In this document: in pieces, positions 1-10,466 of the stretch
How the letters are laid out: each line of letters starts with the position of its first letter
Numbering within the stretch: position 1 is the first letter of the stretch
NCBI GenBank assembly: GCA_934045075.1
Contig: OW203722.1
Coordinates: 25,444,726-25,508,725 of the forward strand
Source: Yponomeuta sedellus
Taxonomy: Eukaryota; Arthropoda; Insecta; Lepidoptera; Yponomeutidae
Length of the DNA stretch: 64,000 bases
Reading direction: 5' to 3'
Program-made: the position numbers and the translations under genes
Notes under the pieces: model-generated
Database searches by the model: none
The model's input: only the letters and a program-made list of their open reading frames with translations
What the model was told of the DNA's origin: nothing

Positions 1-60
1 ACATACTATAATCCGAACGCTTCGTACATCCGAACAGGGTATAAATTTTCGGTGTTCGGA

Positions 61-422
61 TTATCGAGGCCCTGCTGTAGTTCACTGCTGGACATAGCCC
101 TCCCCTAATGAGCGCCATAGCGCCCTGTCTTCAGCTTGCCGCATCCAGCATCTGCCTGCAGTTTTTCGCAGATTGCCATCCCACCTGGTCGGAGGGCGTC
201 CTACACTACGTTTGCCGAGTCGCGGTCTCCACTCAAGAACACGTTTACTCCAACGGTTGTCGGTTCTTCGCGAGATATGGCCAGCTTTACTGCCACTTCA
301 GCTTGCTGATTCTCTGAGCTATGTCGATAACTTTGGTTCTGTCAAATTTTGTTCAGCGGTGATTAATTTTGACACCCGTATTCCGGTTCTTCCATGGCAT
401 CGTCTGGAAGCGCTCTATGATT
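61..422 (-). pseudogene. RTE-like LINE, 3' end of reverse transcriptase ORF (degenerate)
   Basis: Read on the minus strand, this is the C-terminal end of a non-LTR retrotransposon polyprotein. Pieces matching the family pattern TKVIDIAQRISKLKWQ, then RPRLGKR..VGRPPTRW.DDL, then a Trp/Arg-rich AEDRALWR..GEGYAQQWT end are scattered over several frames. Frameshifts and stops break it, so it is dead. The same C-terminus recurs at 1765-1891, 25838-26000 and 58012-58140. The RTE clade is assigned from the motif string only; another lepidopteran clade with the same C-terminus is possible. Confidence 0.7.
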
Positions 423-712
423 AACATGAATCTATGGTTTGCTTTGTGAACTTATGTTGAAAACGGCTCATAGCAAAAAAACATTATAGCAGTAGGGTTT
501 TTTGATTTATAAAGCACTTTTATTTTCGTCACAAAGATTACGCGCCCCTTTTGAGTGACTTTCTTTTTAAATTTTTTCTTTCCCTTTTCGGGGTATTAAA
601 AGTTCTTTACGTCGTTGTTCTTACTGAGAGACAATGAAAGTGAAGCCTTCCAATTTTGTTGCTATCTCCAAATTTACTTCAAAGAGAAAATTTGAAATAT
701 CTACTATTTACC

Positions 713-896
713 TTGTAGGTGATTGTGGAGCCTCATCGCAATCCGTGGTGCACCTGCTCTAATGCCCATTGTGCCCTCACACCTGCACTCCGGAGGACCT
801 AACAGAGGCCAACGCCGCTGCAATTGCAGTAGCCAACTATTGGGCAGGAAAAATATAGACTGGTCGAATCGCTGACACAAAAAGAAGAAGAAGAAC
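713..896 (+). pseudogene. LINE C-terminus with Cys-rich CP.CPHTCT motif
   Basis: The plus strand reads DCGASSQSVVHLL, a stop, CPLCPHTCTPEDLTEANA and VANYWAGKI, then an (AAG)n tail. This is the zinc-binding C-terminal tail of a jockey/R1-type LINE polyprotein. A TAA stop interrupts it after HLL and another follows WAGKI. The same segment lies inverted at 4728-4950, where the HLL stop is a Gln codon. Only the last ~180 bp were copied, as expected for a 5'-truncated LINE insertion. Confidence 0.65.
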
Positions 897-1764
897 CTTG
901 TATAGGTAAAACTAAAACTGATAACTGTAATACCGACTATATTCATCATGCAAAGGTTGTCTGGAAGAGGTAGCTTTAAGCGATAAGACCGCCAATTGTA
1001 TAACATTACTTAGATTTAAGAAATCATGTAAAATCTCGAGTGTGTGATATTATATATTGCTTTAGTCACTAGTTTTCCTTTATAAATAAATAATTGTTTT
1101 TCTTGTCGTTTTGGTTGTGCAATAAAGCTATTTCTCTCTATCCATCTATATGACTAATCAAGAGAATCAAGCATGAGGTTACACCCAGACTGAGATTAAA
1201 TCATTAACGCGGCTAGCGGAAATCGAACCCACGACCTCTACTATGGCAGTCTAACGTATTATTGCTTGACCAACGAGGCGTCGAAACTTCAGTAACTCAC
1301 CCGACAGGCGGACGCACCAGGATCCGAAGGGAAGAAAATTCAGAAAGATAACGGGAAAATCGGAGCACGGAAAATACTGGAGACGTGTGGCGAGAAATTA
1401 AGAAATACATATTATGTATGTAACAATAGCAATAGTAAATATAGGCAAATAGCATAAAAATTATGATATTATTTGCTAACTGACTTTGAGGACGTGAAAA
1501 ACTGTCAGCGAGTAAGAAACAAAAGCGCGCGGGAAATTTGAAAAAAGAAGAAAAAAGATTCGAGGCACCAAATAGGTTTGTAACCTGCCTGAAATGAAAA
1601 CCTGCCTGGACCAAAAACTTTTTGGGCGTCTTTATCTAATGGGCCACTATATATGAACAGCCGTTGTGCTGGTATGTACCTGTATTGGTATGTACCTAAT
1701 GGTGCAAACTTTTTTACACTACTCTTCTTTATATTTCCCCCATTCTCCTATGATTCTTCTTCTT
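897..1764. other. AT-rich stretch without a gene; one tRNA-like SINE remnant
   Basis: Nothing codes convincingly. At 1205-1290 the minus strand carries a tRNA-like B box (GGTTCGATTTCC) and a weak A box beginning GCCTCGTTGGTCAAGC, a decayed SINE head similar to that at 61250-61315. The rest is unique-looking AT-rich sequence. Confidence 0.5.
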
Positions 1765-1891
1765 CAGGCTATATTATGTAGTCCACTGCTAGACATAGCC
1801 CTCCCCTAATGAGCGCCATAGCGCCCTGTCTTCAGCTTGCCGCATCCAGCATCTGCCGGCAGTTTTTCGCTGATCGTCATCCCACCACCTA
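1765..1891 (-). mobile_element. RTE-like LINE 3' end fragment
   Basis: Contains the family 3' signature TAGTCCACTGCTRGACATAG, followed on the minus strand by the AEDRALWR-type C-terminus, cut off at the CATCCCACC position. It begins next to TTCTTCTTC, the complement of the (GAA)n tail of the family. This is a 5'-truncated insertion. Confidence 0.7.
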
Positions 1892-1916
1892 TGATTATTA
1901 AATCAAAATTTAAAAT

Positions 1917-2165
1917 GTCGACCTCTGCAGCGCAGCGGTAGCGCGACTACCTGTGTTGTAAAACTTTTAATAAATATTGAGTTTTACAACATCACATACC
2001 TACCATGCATGAGGTCTCGGGTTCAAACCCCGGCTGGGGACAAAAAAACCCCAGCTCTTGGATGTTTACATGTTTGTGATGTCGTTATTTCTGGTTCCCA
2101 CGACACAGGGTATCCTAGTGTGGGACCAGATGCAATGGTATGTGCCCGTATGTAAATGTTATTTT
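1917..2165 (+). mobile_element. tRNA-Gly-like SINE, interrupted in the anticodon region
   Basis: The tRNA-like head has an A box (GCGCAGCGGTAGCGCGAC) and a B box (GGGTTCAAACC), followed by the body CCCCAGCTCTTGGATG and the CACGACACAGGGTATCC tail shared with copies at 7950-8062, 35398-35605 and 59658-59775. Compared with the uninterrupted copy at 35398, about 54 bases are inserted at the anticodon arm (near 1952-2005). The insert is a hairpin with GTTGTAAAAC/GTTTTACAAC arms, so a small fold-back element landed in the promoter region. Confidence 0.75.
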
Positions 2166-2217
2166 AATTGGGCTTTTCTTTCTATATTTCTTTTGGATTT
2201 TCACTTGCTACCACATT

Positions 2218-2525
2218 GTAAGACAGTGAGTATCGTAAGACAGTGGCGGGTCTTACTGTCAGAAGTTATCAAGTCGCCCATAAGGCCTCTGACATAGCTT
2301 AACGACTGCCATTGCATGACAGCCGGCACCAATGGCTTAGCGTGGCTTGCGAAGCCCGGAAGCGCTCAGAAAAAATGCTACTAGCGGTAGTCACGGTCCC
2401 GTGACTACCGCTAGTAGCATTTTTTCTGAGCGCAAGGTCACCTACCCGCACCTGACTGAGCCTGTTGTTGCTTAACGCAAGTGATTGATTCCAATCACTC
2501 AGTTCGATTAGGCCACGAGCGCTTC
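2218..2525 (-). mobile_element. 5S rRNA-derived SINE, subfamily A, with internal palindrome
   Basis: On the minus strand the element starts GAAGCGCTCGTGGCCTA. It then has a 5S rRNA-like core with a GTTAAGCAACA A-box-like stretch and a degraded C-box-like stretch, followed by a ~220-bp body shared by the whole family. Here 2362-2433 is a perfect palindrome: two 35-base arms around a 2-base centre. It lies where other copies carry the single-copy junction GCTAGTGGCATTTTTCCGAG. Confidence 0.8.
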
Positions 2526-3205
2526 CCTAGCCATGGACAGAGATAAATGGAAAGCCCTTGTGTCAGCCCTAGACACGTAAGTAGTAAAGGGACCAAAGAA
2601 GAAGAAAAAGAAGATTGCTGGCCTGTGACTTAATTTATTTTGAAAGCTACGTACATCTGCGAATTTGTAATATCACACGCTAACGGTAGTCACCGTTCAT
2701 AAAAGGCGACTTTATGATTCAAATCTAATCCGCTGGTGCCCGCTCCAGGCACCAGCGGAGCACTTTCACTGTCTAGTCAGCTCCCAAGATATATCGGTCT
2801 TGTTTCTAAGTCAATCTGATATAAACGTGCACCAAGGACTAATGGGGAGGCCACATCGCGTGACCATGCTGGAATACTTCATTTGGGCTGTGATAAAAAA
2901 AAAGATATTTTTAAACCATTTTTTGTATGTTTCGAAAAATGTCCTACATCAACGCGCCCGAACCTTCATTTGGGCCCTTGGGATAATGAAACTGTGGAAC
3001 TTTGCGAAAATCTCGCGAATTTCGTTTCCAAACTCACTTCCCAAACTCGGCGCGTCGCAGCCAGTTTTAGGCGGCAAACGGGATGTCTCACGATACTCGT
3101 AATAAAAGATGAATGAATATTGGAATGAATCAGTGAAAATTAGGACCCAACTCAATAGAATAGAACAATAAAATAAAAACTGTATTTACACGGATTCCCT
3201 CCTTT
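2526..3205. other. No gene recognised; short perfect hairpin
   Basis: AT-rich unique-looking sequence. The only clear structure is a hairpin at 2730-2758 with 11-bp perfect arms (CCGCTGGTGCC / GGCACCAGCGG) and a 7-base loop. Confidence 0.5.
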
Positions 3206-3375
3206 CTACTACTACTTCAGGCTATATTAGTCCACTGCTGGACATAGCCCTCCCCTAATGAGCGCCACAGCGCAAGTTTGTGCCATCATTGGGGGGTAAT
3301 GCCCATAATCCCCACGCTGGGCATGCGGGTTTGGAATCGCAGTTTGGTGGAATTGCACTGCAGGGGGCGCTGCTG

Positions 3376-3409
<34 letters not shown>

Positions 3410-3497
3410 TTGTGTCCCTTAGTCGCCTTTTACGACACCGGCGGGAAGAATTTGGGTTGGTGCTATTCTCTAGGCCGACACCACAAAGCCTCCTCCT
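3206..3497 (-). mobile_element. SINE sharing the RTE-like 3' tail, with expanded poly-C
   Basis: On the minus strand it starts GTGTCGGCCTAGAGAATAGC, runs through TCGTAAAAGGCGACTAAGG and a CCCAGCGTGGGGATTATGGG block, and ends in the same TGTCCAGCAGTGGACTAATA tail as the RTE-like LINE. At 3377-3406 there are 30 consecutive C on the plus strand where sister copies have about 6. Sister copies: 5168-5456, 15773-15935, 30775-31022 and 56501-56757. Confidence 0.75.
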
Positions 3498-3595
3498 TTT
3501 ATTTCCTCCTTTAATTTTACATTTTTACAATTTTCCGACGTTTCGGCACTTTTACAAGTACCTTGGTCCCGGAACAACCGGTGTTGACCTTGGAA

Positions 3596-3800
3596 AATAG
3601 AATAGAATAGAGTTTATTTAATAATTTGCATGCACCATTACAAAAACGTAGATGAGGTACATTGCAAAGTTACTCGATTTTAAATCAAACATTACGGTGA
3701 TCCCCACACTAGGCCTTGCTTGTATCGTGGGGATCAGCAGCGTGATTTCCAAATAACTTCTTGGAACCGTTAACCAGTAGCCTATACCTATAATAAATCT
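3596..3800 (-). mobile_element. Probable LINE 3' UTR fragment with (TCTAT)n tail
   Basis: On the minus strand the segment ends in AATAAACTCTATTCTATTCT, a poly(A)-signal-like and short-repeat tail typical of lepidopteran non-LTR 3' ends. It is preceded by a GATCCCCACGATAC / GTGGGGATCACCG inverted pair. No coding signature is left. Confidence 0.35.
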
Positions 3801-4470
3801 TAATGTTTAGCCATAGAATACAAAAATTAAAAATTTGGTTCATGAGAAAAATTATAATTGAGAAAAATACTTTAAAAAATTATGTTGTTAAGAGACGAAC
3901 TTAAAAATTTTATAGGCAAAAGCCTACCAACTCTGACCAGCCTTACTATTATGTAACTGTCCACTGTGTTAGGTTGTCCAACTTCACGGTTCCGAACTGT
4001 CAAAATATGTATAATGTATATGTATCTCAACAAAAGTAAAAATCGACGTTACTCAACCCAGTGGATACTTACATCTTCTTACCGCAGATATTTCTTTCCT
4101 GGCCCAACGCAGACAACTCTGGAAATTATCGGTGGAGATGGTCTCTACACGGTCTTCTTGATTCACCCCGTCTGGTGGCATCCACTCGGTGGCGATTTTT
4201 GCCCACCGTTCGGGGTGTATCTAACCGCGAGGAATGGCAAGACATCGTAAGGCATGTAACGTCAACCTACAATAAAGCCTCTTCATGAGGCCCAGGACCG
4301 CTCTCTGCTCGTGAGCGAGTGCTGTTCGTGTATCTTTCCGCAGCACTTGTGTTTTCCCTAGTTTTACAAGACATTAACTAGTGCTTTGGCGTTTAAAGTT
4401 ATTGATGGCAATCATGAAATCTTATCATACGTATAGGTGGCAGCGGCTTTCAGCAAACAGAATGTAAATT

Positions 4471-4677
4471 ACACTATTTTTTTATTTTTAATGCACTAAC
4501 CCGTGCTAAGGAACAAATTGTACGTAATACAGAGAATATTGTAAAGAGGTTCGAAATTTCACTGATGCCGTGAGTCGCCCATTGGCTCAATTGGTAGAGC
4601 GCTGGTACGGATAGCCAGAGGTTGCGGGTTCGAATCCCGGCATGGGTGAAATTTTTAGCCTCTAAATAGGTTTTTAA
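4471..4677 (+). mobile_element. Fold-back tRNA SINE (type copy) with 12-bp target duplication
   Basis: Flanked by AGAATGTAAATT at 4459-4470 and 4678-4689, which fixes both ends. From 5' to 3': a leader beginning ACACTATTTTTTTA; GTGCTAAGGAACAAATT; a CAGAGAATATTGTAAAGAGG block; a tRNA-like head with A box (TGGCTCAATTGGTAGAGCG) and B box (GGGTTCGAATCCC) whose CCCAT/ATGGG ends pair as an acceptor stem; and a 3' end reading TTTTTAGCCTCTAAATAGG, then T5. 5'-truncated sisters keep this 3' end, which sets the transcription sense. Confidence 0.85.
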
Positions 4678-4727
4678 AGAATGTAAATTCTTTACGTTGA
4701 AATAAATTGAATTGAATTGTCAGAGCA

Positions 4728-4950
4728 TACTTCTTGTTTTCGTGTCAGCGATTCGACCAGTTGATATTTTTCCTGCCCAATAGTTGGCTACTGCAATTGC
4801 AGCAGCGTTGGCCTCTGTTAGGTCCTCCAGAGTGCAGGTGTGAGGGCACAGTGGGCATTGGAGCAGGTGCACCATGGATTGCGATGAGGCTCCACAATCA
4901 CTGAATATACAAAGCAGGTACGGAACAAGAAGAAGAAGACCGGGGTCCAT
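4728..4950 (-). pseudogene. LINE C-terminus with Cys-rich CP.CPHTCT motif
   Basis: The minus strand encodes GASSQSMVHLLQCPLCPHT, then TLEDLTEANAAAIAVANYW and AGKISTGRIADTKTR, open across this length. It is the better-preserved sister of 713-896. Short GAAGAAGAAG runs lie at the other end of the fragment, near 4928. It is a 5'-truncated LINE end, not a host gene. Confidence 0.6.
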
Positions 4951-5167
4951 TAGTTCAATTGCTAATCTTTTGAAAAATATGGTAAGTAAGTAAGTGGTAA
5001 AGGTAGGAACAACATTGAGCACTTAATTCAATTCAATCGATTCAATCTTTTGTTGCTATAAATTACAGTAACTTTAAGATATTGCTTAGAGTTAATATTG
5101 CACGTTGTAATTTTACCGATACGGCATAGCAAATACGCACTTAATTTTAATTTCAAAAATACACACT

Positions 5168-5456
5168 CTTATGCTGTGTGGTGTCAGCCTAGAGAATAGC
5201 ACCAACCCAATTCTTCCCGCGGGTGTCGTATAAGGCGACTAAGGGACACAATCAGGGGGGTGGGCAGCAGCACCCCCTTGCAGTACAATTTCACCGAACT
5301 GTGGACCGAACATAATCCCCACGCTGGGAATTCCACCGAATTCCCAGCATGGGGATTATGGGCATTACCCCCAATGATGATGCGCTATGGCGCCCATTAG
5401 AGGAGGGCTATGTCCAGCAGTGGACTAGTACAGCCTGACGACGACGACGACGACAC
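5168..5456 (+). mobile_element. SINE with RTE-like tail, with internal inverted duplication
   Basis: Full-length plus-strand copy from TGTGTGGTGTCAGCCTAGAG to a (CGA)n tail at about 5440-5456. At 5311-5360, two 22-base arms flank a 6-base loop with one mismatch. They are inverted copies of the CATAATCCCCACGCTGGG block, which sister copies carry once. Confidence 0.75.
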
Positions 5457-6187
5457 TCTTATACTTCATGTGACATCTCCTTACGAATCTTGGCTACCAA
5501 ATAGGTCTACTATACTTGGCCACACTTTCCCAAGTTCATTATAGATATGTTAAACCATCAACACATTTAACGCTTAGTTGACTTGGTCACAAATAGCCTC
5601 TGTACCTGGAAATTAGAATTAATACATTTAACCCGGCCCATACAACCTGGATTCTGAGTCGAAAGCAAATTGTAACCTACATTTCCAAACTTATCCTACA
5701 GACAACAAGGCGTCGCCGCCCGTGATTGCCAACTACAGGGTAAAATCACTAATTCGCGCCCCTCCAATCAGTGTCAGCGAAAGTTGCAATTGCGATAAAT
5801 TTCGTCGGGTGCCGACTGGCGCCCCCCGTCGGCCCTAGTCGTAATGATGCAGGCGTCTGTCGTGTTTACAACCGAGATAGTTCACTGTTCGCACTGTGAT
5901 ACGGACATGGTGTTATGCTAAATTGGTGACTAACTTTGTTGGTGTTTGCCAGGTGTGGGTTGCTGCCTGTTTTAGTAGATGGCCACTGGTTAAGGTTGAT
6001 TCTGACAATGTCCGAGAAATACATTTTAGGATCATGATTTAACGATCGATTGTGCTTTGTATCTTTACCTGTTTTATAATATGTGCTCTGGTGTACAATA
6101 AAGAATATTCTTATCTTATCTTCTTAACGATCTATTTGTAAAGTGCTTACTTAGAATTATGTACGTATAGAAAAAAACATTATTATT
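5457..6187. other. No gene recognised; GC-richer island around 5740-5900
   Basis: Mostly AT-rich, but 5735-5880 is distinctly GC-rich with many CpG (GCGCCCCTCC, GTCGGGTGCC, CCCCCCGTCGGCCC). A promoter or 5' exon is possible, with no supporting motif. A LINE-type 3' tail with AATAAAGAATATTC and ATCTT repeats ends near 6124. Confidence 0.3.
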
Positions 6188-6240
6188 AGGGGAGGACTAT
6201 GTCCAGCAGTGGACTAATATAGCCTGAAGAAGAAGAAGAA
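6188..6240 (+). mobile_element. RTE-like LINE 3' tail with (GAA)n
   Basis: Only the last ~50 bases of the RTE-like tail are present (GGACTATGTCCAGCAGTGGA to CTGAAGAAGAAGAAG), a very short 5'-truncated insertion. Confidence 0.65.
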
Positions 6241-7009
6241 TAGTTATTTGTTATACAAGAGTGCAAAGTTGCTTTTTAACCGCGTGTTCAATTTTGATGA
6301 CCGAGCAAGCGAAGGATTCTAAAATTGAATCACGAGCGCAGCGAGTGATTCAAAATTAGAATCCTGAGCGTTAGCGAGGGAATCAAAAAAGCACGAGGTG
6401 AAAAATCTTTGCACTCGAGTGCAACACGTAACTTTTCATTCCACCTCAGCGAGGAAAAGACTAAATGCAAAAAAAAAACGTTTACAATCACAAGATAGGT
6501 ACACTTTTATTTCAGTTTAGGTATTAATTACTACATTATGACAGGTAAGTATTACAGAATAATCTTTAAATTATAACAAAATAATACTAAGGTATAATTA
6601 AGAAAATTTTAAAGTAACGTTGCTACAGTTATTTAAATTGAGTTTAATATTTTTTTAATTCACATACTTAGTGCACACGATGTTCTAAATTCAATTCACT
6701 TTAGAGAATAAAAACGGCTTTTTCACTCAGATATTGAAGATTAAAAATACTCTTTCCGAGATTGTGGGATGAAAAAAATTTAGCACAACAGTATTAAGCG
6801 ACAAAAATGGAAAGAAGCTTAGATGTTAAGTGAGTTAAAACTGTACAATGCAGCGTCTGAGTAGTCTCTTTATTCATTTATTGCCAGTGCCACTGGATGA
6901 TTACGTAGGTGCAAAGTTTTCGAACTTATATTTTTTTATTTGAGATCTTATAGACTATGAGGTTATGTTCTACGAAGTAGACTTTATAAGATTTAAGATT
7001 TATAGGATC
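6241..7009. other. No gene recognised
   Basis: AT-rich and unique-looking. The stretch 6290-6440 has clustered short inverted words (GAGCGCAGCGAGTG, GCGTTAGCGAGGG, ACCTCAGCGAGG) that hint at an old element, but no termini could be placed. Confidence 0.4.
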
Positions 7010-7340
7010 ATCAACCCATTACGTCCCCACCGAAGGTCAAGTTCTCTTCCCTAAGTAAGGTGCAGACCATACTCCGCCACGGGGAACAAGTCCGGATTGG
7101 TGGAGGCTTGCAAGACTAGTGGCTGGTCTTACTGTCAGAAGTTTTAAAGCCGCCCTAAGGCCTCTGACTGCCATCTATCGACGGCAGCCGGCACCAACTG
7201 CTTAACTTGCCCTGCAAAGCATGGAACCGCTCGAAAAAATGCCACTAGCTTTATTCATACACGGTCACCCGTCTATGCACTGAACGCGCCCTGTGTTGCT
7301 CAACCTTTGTGATCGCTTAAGATCAATCAGGCAGCTGGGG
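7010..7340 (-). mobile_element. 5S rRNA-derived SINE, subfamily B
   Basis: Minus-strand copy whose head keeps more of the 5S sequence than subfamily A: AAGCGATCACAAAGGTTGAG, then CAGGGCGCGTTCAGTGCATA and GACGGGTGACCGTG. These correspond to the 5S GATCACCGAAGTTAAGCA, CGGGCGCGGTTAGTAC and GATGGGTGACCG stretches. The body matches subfamily A but is diverged, so this copy is probably older. A plus-strand sister lies at 28427-28736. Confidence 0.75.
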
Positions 7341-7576
7341 CTGCAAGCGATTTATAGGATAAAACAATAAATTCGACATTTCGGGCCCCTGACAAAATCC
7401 GTGGCCGCTGTAGAGATAAAGAAATAGAACACGTTATTGTACGTACATAGAGGTGAAAATTACACATATTTTTCTTAACCTAAGAGTATAGACGGTACTC
7501 TTAGGTACACTGGAGTAAATTATGAAAGTATAACATAAATTCTACATAGTGTAGTAGAATTAAATAACTTGCTTAA

Positions 7577-7692
7577 TCTATAATATAAAAATGAATCGCT
7601 GAATGTGTTGGTAAGCGCAAATCTCAAGAGCAGCTGAACCGAATAATAAGGAATCGACTGTTAAGCGGTACGAAGTTCGCTGGGTCTGCTAG
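7577..7692 (+). mobile_element. Non-autonomous Helitron (first of a tandem pair)
   Basis: Starts TCTATAATATAAAAATG after an A and ends GGGTCTGCTAG before a T, the A^T insertion and CTAG 3' end expected of Helitrons. A short GC-rich hairpin (GGTACGAAGTTCGCTGGG) lies just inside the 3' end. At 116 bp it is a deletion derivative with no Rep/helicase coding. Confidence 0.7.
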
Positions 7693-7869
7693 TCTATAAT
7701 TTAAAAATGAATCGCTGAATGTATTGGCAAGCGCAAATCTCGGGAGCAGCTGAACCGATTTCGCTAATTCCTTTTTTAAGAATATTCCTTGAACTACGAG
7801 GATGGTTCTTATGGAGAGGAAAAAAAAAGGCTGATTGTTAGGCGGTACGAAGTTCGCTAGGTCAGCTAG
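7693..7869 (+). mobile_element. Non-autonomous Helitron (second of the pair)
   Basis: Starts TCTATAATTTAAAAATG directly at the CTAG end of the previous copy and ends GGTCAGCTAG before T. Internal words (GAATCGCTGAATGTATTGG, GAGCAGCTGAACCGATTTCG) match the first copy, which lacks most of the middle. The head-to-tail junction has no intervening base. Confidence 0.7.
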
Positions 7870-7949
7870 TTTATAATAAATACGAGTGTACTGGCTCCCT
7901 AACAAGGATATCTTCTTATAATAATTCTTAGGTCGCATTTAATAATAAA

Positions 7950-8062
7950 AAGTACATGTTTGTGATGTCGTTGTTTCTGGTTCCCACGAAACAGGGTATC
8001 CAGTGTGGGGCCAGAAGCAATGTATGTGCCAGTATGTAAATGTTAATGTTAACGTTAATACA
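7950..8062 (+). mobile_element. tRNA-Gly-like SINE, 5'-truncated
   Basis: Retains only the 3' body (ACATGTTTGTGATGTCGTTG, CCAGAAGCAATGTATGTGCC) and an ATGTT-type tail. The tRNA-like head is missing. Confidence 0.65.
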
Positions 8063-8070
8063 TCAGCATG

Positions 8071-9615
8071 TGCCTTACCATCCTCTCCATAGAGTGTTCT
8101 AGTGCGGACAGGGCTGTAGTATGCCCTCGCCCTTGAGAGCGGCAGTAATGAAGCGCGGTAACGAACATGAGCTGACGTCACCTGCTGCCGCCGAACGGCT
8201 GCGGTGCCCAAACTTTGTGCCTCGACGTTAAGCTGAAGTTGTGCCTTTAGTTCTACAAGGTCTATATTCCCGACACCTCTATATGTATTCGACTGTAGAC
8301 AAAACTTTAAGATTGCTGTTACGCCGGACATGCCGTCTGGCTAGCTAGCTCTATTTTTAATAATTGGAAAAAATATGAGTGCACTGTCTACATATATCAA
8401 GAAATATGCCAAGATTTTGGTTAAGAATTAAGATAACGATCATTTTAGACATATATTTGTAACCTAATACTAATTTATAACTTGTTTTTGATAGAGAAAA
8501 TTTGATTTTAAAATAAAAATTCGAAACTACTTTTCCTTATCAAAACCTATGATAGAAAAATATTAAGAACGTCCATTACTATTTTTCTATCAAAGTATGC
8601 TACAGTTATTAAAAATATATCTATTTTACAATTTCTAAAATTGTGAAATGCACGAGCAAGATTTGCTGGAATTTTGTTTCAAATTTTTGAAAGAACCAAG
8701 TGATGTATAATAAGTTGGTTATGAAGAAAAATGTAAATGTTATTGCATGAAAATACCAGTGCAGTACGATTGGAGTTCAGTACATATTAGATTTCGGTAA
8801 TCAATTTCAATATTTGTTTCGCAAATTCTTTCGTTACCCATGGAATTTTCATGACATGCTTTATTTTATGTATGAAACCATAAAATAAAGAAGAAATATC
8901 TCTCTCTGTAAAAATAAAATGGGACAGTTCTAATTTGATTGTTTAGCAAACAGTAATAATGATGGTGGTCGTTAAAGTAATAAAGCTGTACAAGTGATGT
9001 AAATAAAGCGACTTGCTCTAAACATGCTTTGAAAAAAACAGAAACAGAAAAACTGCTATCTTGTAAGCAAACTAACCTTAGATAAAGATGTGTAAAAAAG
9101 GATCAACAAAAAATCTAAAGTCCAAATAAAACACAAGTGAACTATTTGTTTTGAGGCAATAGTGGAACCAATACTAATTCCACTATTGCCCGAAACTTGA
9201 CATGTTTTGTCGTCAAGGCACCGGTACAAAGTCGCGAAAAGGAATCGCAACTTTGAACGTTTCAAAGACATCTTCTAAGCAAAACAATCGTACGTTAAAC
9301 TTTAGTATGTAAAAGGAATCAACAAAAAACTCCGAAGGGGAACTAAAAACAAATAAACTATTCCCATTACGGGCTCCACGATTGTCCCAAGTTTGAGCAC
9401 CGCTCCGCCTCGCGTGGAAAAGAATCGTTTTGTAACGCAATTTGAGGCGAAACGCGCGTCTATGTGCACTGGCCTTGGCTATGGACGCATTGGGTCCTAG
9501 GCAAGTACTTACTTGGTCCTAGGTCCAAGTAATTATAGTTCCTAAAAAAAATTAAGTAAAGTAAAATCTGATGATCTCAATGTAAGCAATAACAACTGCT
9601 AAATGTACCCGATGT
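8071..9615. other. No gene recognised
   Basis: Mostly AT-rich. At 8100-8331 a GC-richer stretch is open on the minus strand for ~85 codons before it meets the neighbouring SINE, with a GCAGCAG/GTGACG donor-like word, but neither a start context nor a family was recognised. The rest shows nothing. Confidence 0.35.
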
Positions 9616-9670
9616 TTTAACATTAAAAAGTTAAAATTACTTTGCTAAACTCCGCCAAAAATCACGCCAT
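9616..9670. mobile_element. MITE terminal fragment (TTACTTTGCTAAA family)
   Basis: Carries AAAATTACTTTGCTAAACTC then CGCCAAAAATC, one terminal repeat of the inverted-repeat family seen complete at 48376-48516 and in the nest at 32606-33384. Confidence 0.5.
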
Positions 9671-10378
9671 GTTTTAACGCAATAAATTAATTTCATTTCC
9701 GTGACACATTCAGGCGGGTCACCTGGGACATTTTTTTCATACCATTGACGCTTGAAGGTTCGATGTTTGACGGCCGCGTAGACTTAAAGCAGCAACGAAG
9801 TTAAATCGCCACGTCCAGAATAAATATAAAGAAAATATTGGGTTACGAACGTCTGTACAACAAAAAAATACATGAATCGGATGCAAACAATGTAGGTAAG
9901 CGTGTTATTGTATTTTAGTGTTTGCACATCGAAAACCATAGGTACTAGGAAAGCCTGTATCATGACTTTCGAAGCCTCTCACTGAGTCTCAGATACACTT
10001 CACTGTTGTGGGTATGTTGATAAAATTTAGATGTGCCGAAACATGATAATTCATATTTACTTATTTTGATTAAGGGTTAGTTTTAAGCAAGCCAAATCAT
10101 CCACTATACATTATACGCAACACTGGTAGAACAAATGATTGGTTGCATGCGATCAAACTAAAGTACTAAGTTGTTAACTTACTCACTACATTAATGCTAC
10201 ACTCAAACTGTGAACTTGGAAAAACTCTATGCGCCATAGTACCATAGGTAGTACCAGCTTATTGCCAGCAACACATCGTTCCCTCACAAGCCATTTGCTC
10301 GTCTGCTGAACAATGTGTACGCATGTAGATGACGATGCGCTGCCGATCACACGCGCCACCATACAATTATAAATCATT

Positions 10379-10466
10379 ATTATTTTCTAATACGTTAAAG
10401 TGACGAGAGGAGATCAAGGAGCCAGTTTCAGTTTTCCGTGGCGCATAAAGATTAAGCAGTAGAAAC
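10379..10466. repeat. Left 88-bp direct repeat flanking a 5S-SINE
   Basis: Starts ATTATTTTCTAATACG and ends AGCAGTAGAAAC. It is repeated at 10812-10899 with three mismatches and no gaps. The two copies abut the SINE at 10467-10811 on each side, as target duplications do, but 88 bp is far longer than a normal SINE duplication. Confidence 0.85.

Noticed and set aside
2883..3155. Overlapping 68-106 codon frames on both strands around 2800-3155
   Set aside because: Open in three frames at once with no motif or codon pattern; expected by chance at this length.
4564..4650. Possible functional tRNA gene
   Set aside because: A and B boxes and acceptor pairing are present, but the segment lies inside a repeated unit bounded by a target duplication, with many similar copies; a SINE head.
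7939..8331. 130-codon minus-strand frame
   Set aside because: About a third of it is the neighbouring SINE read antisense; the remainder has no family motif or clear exon ends.
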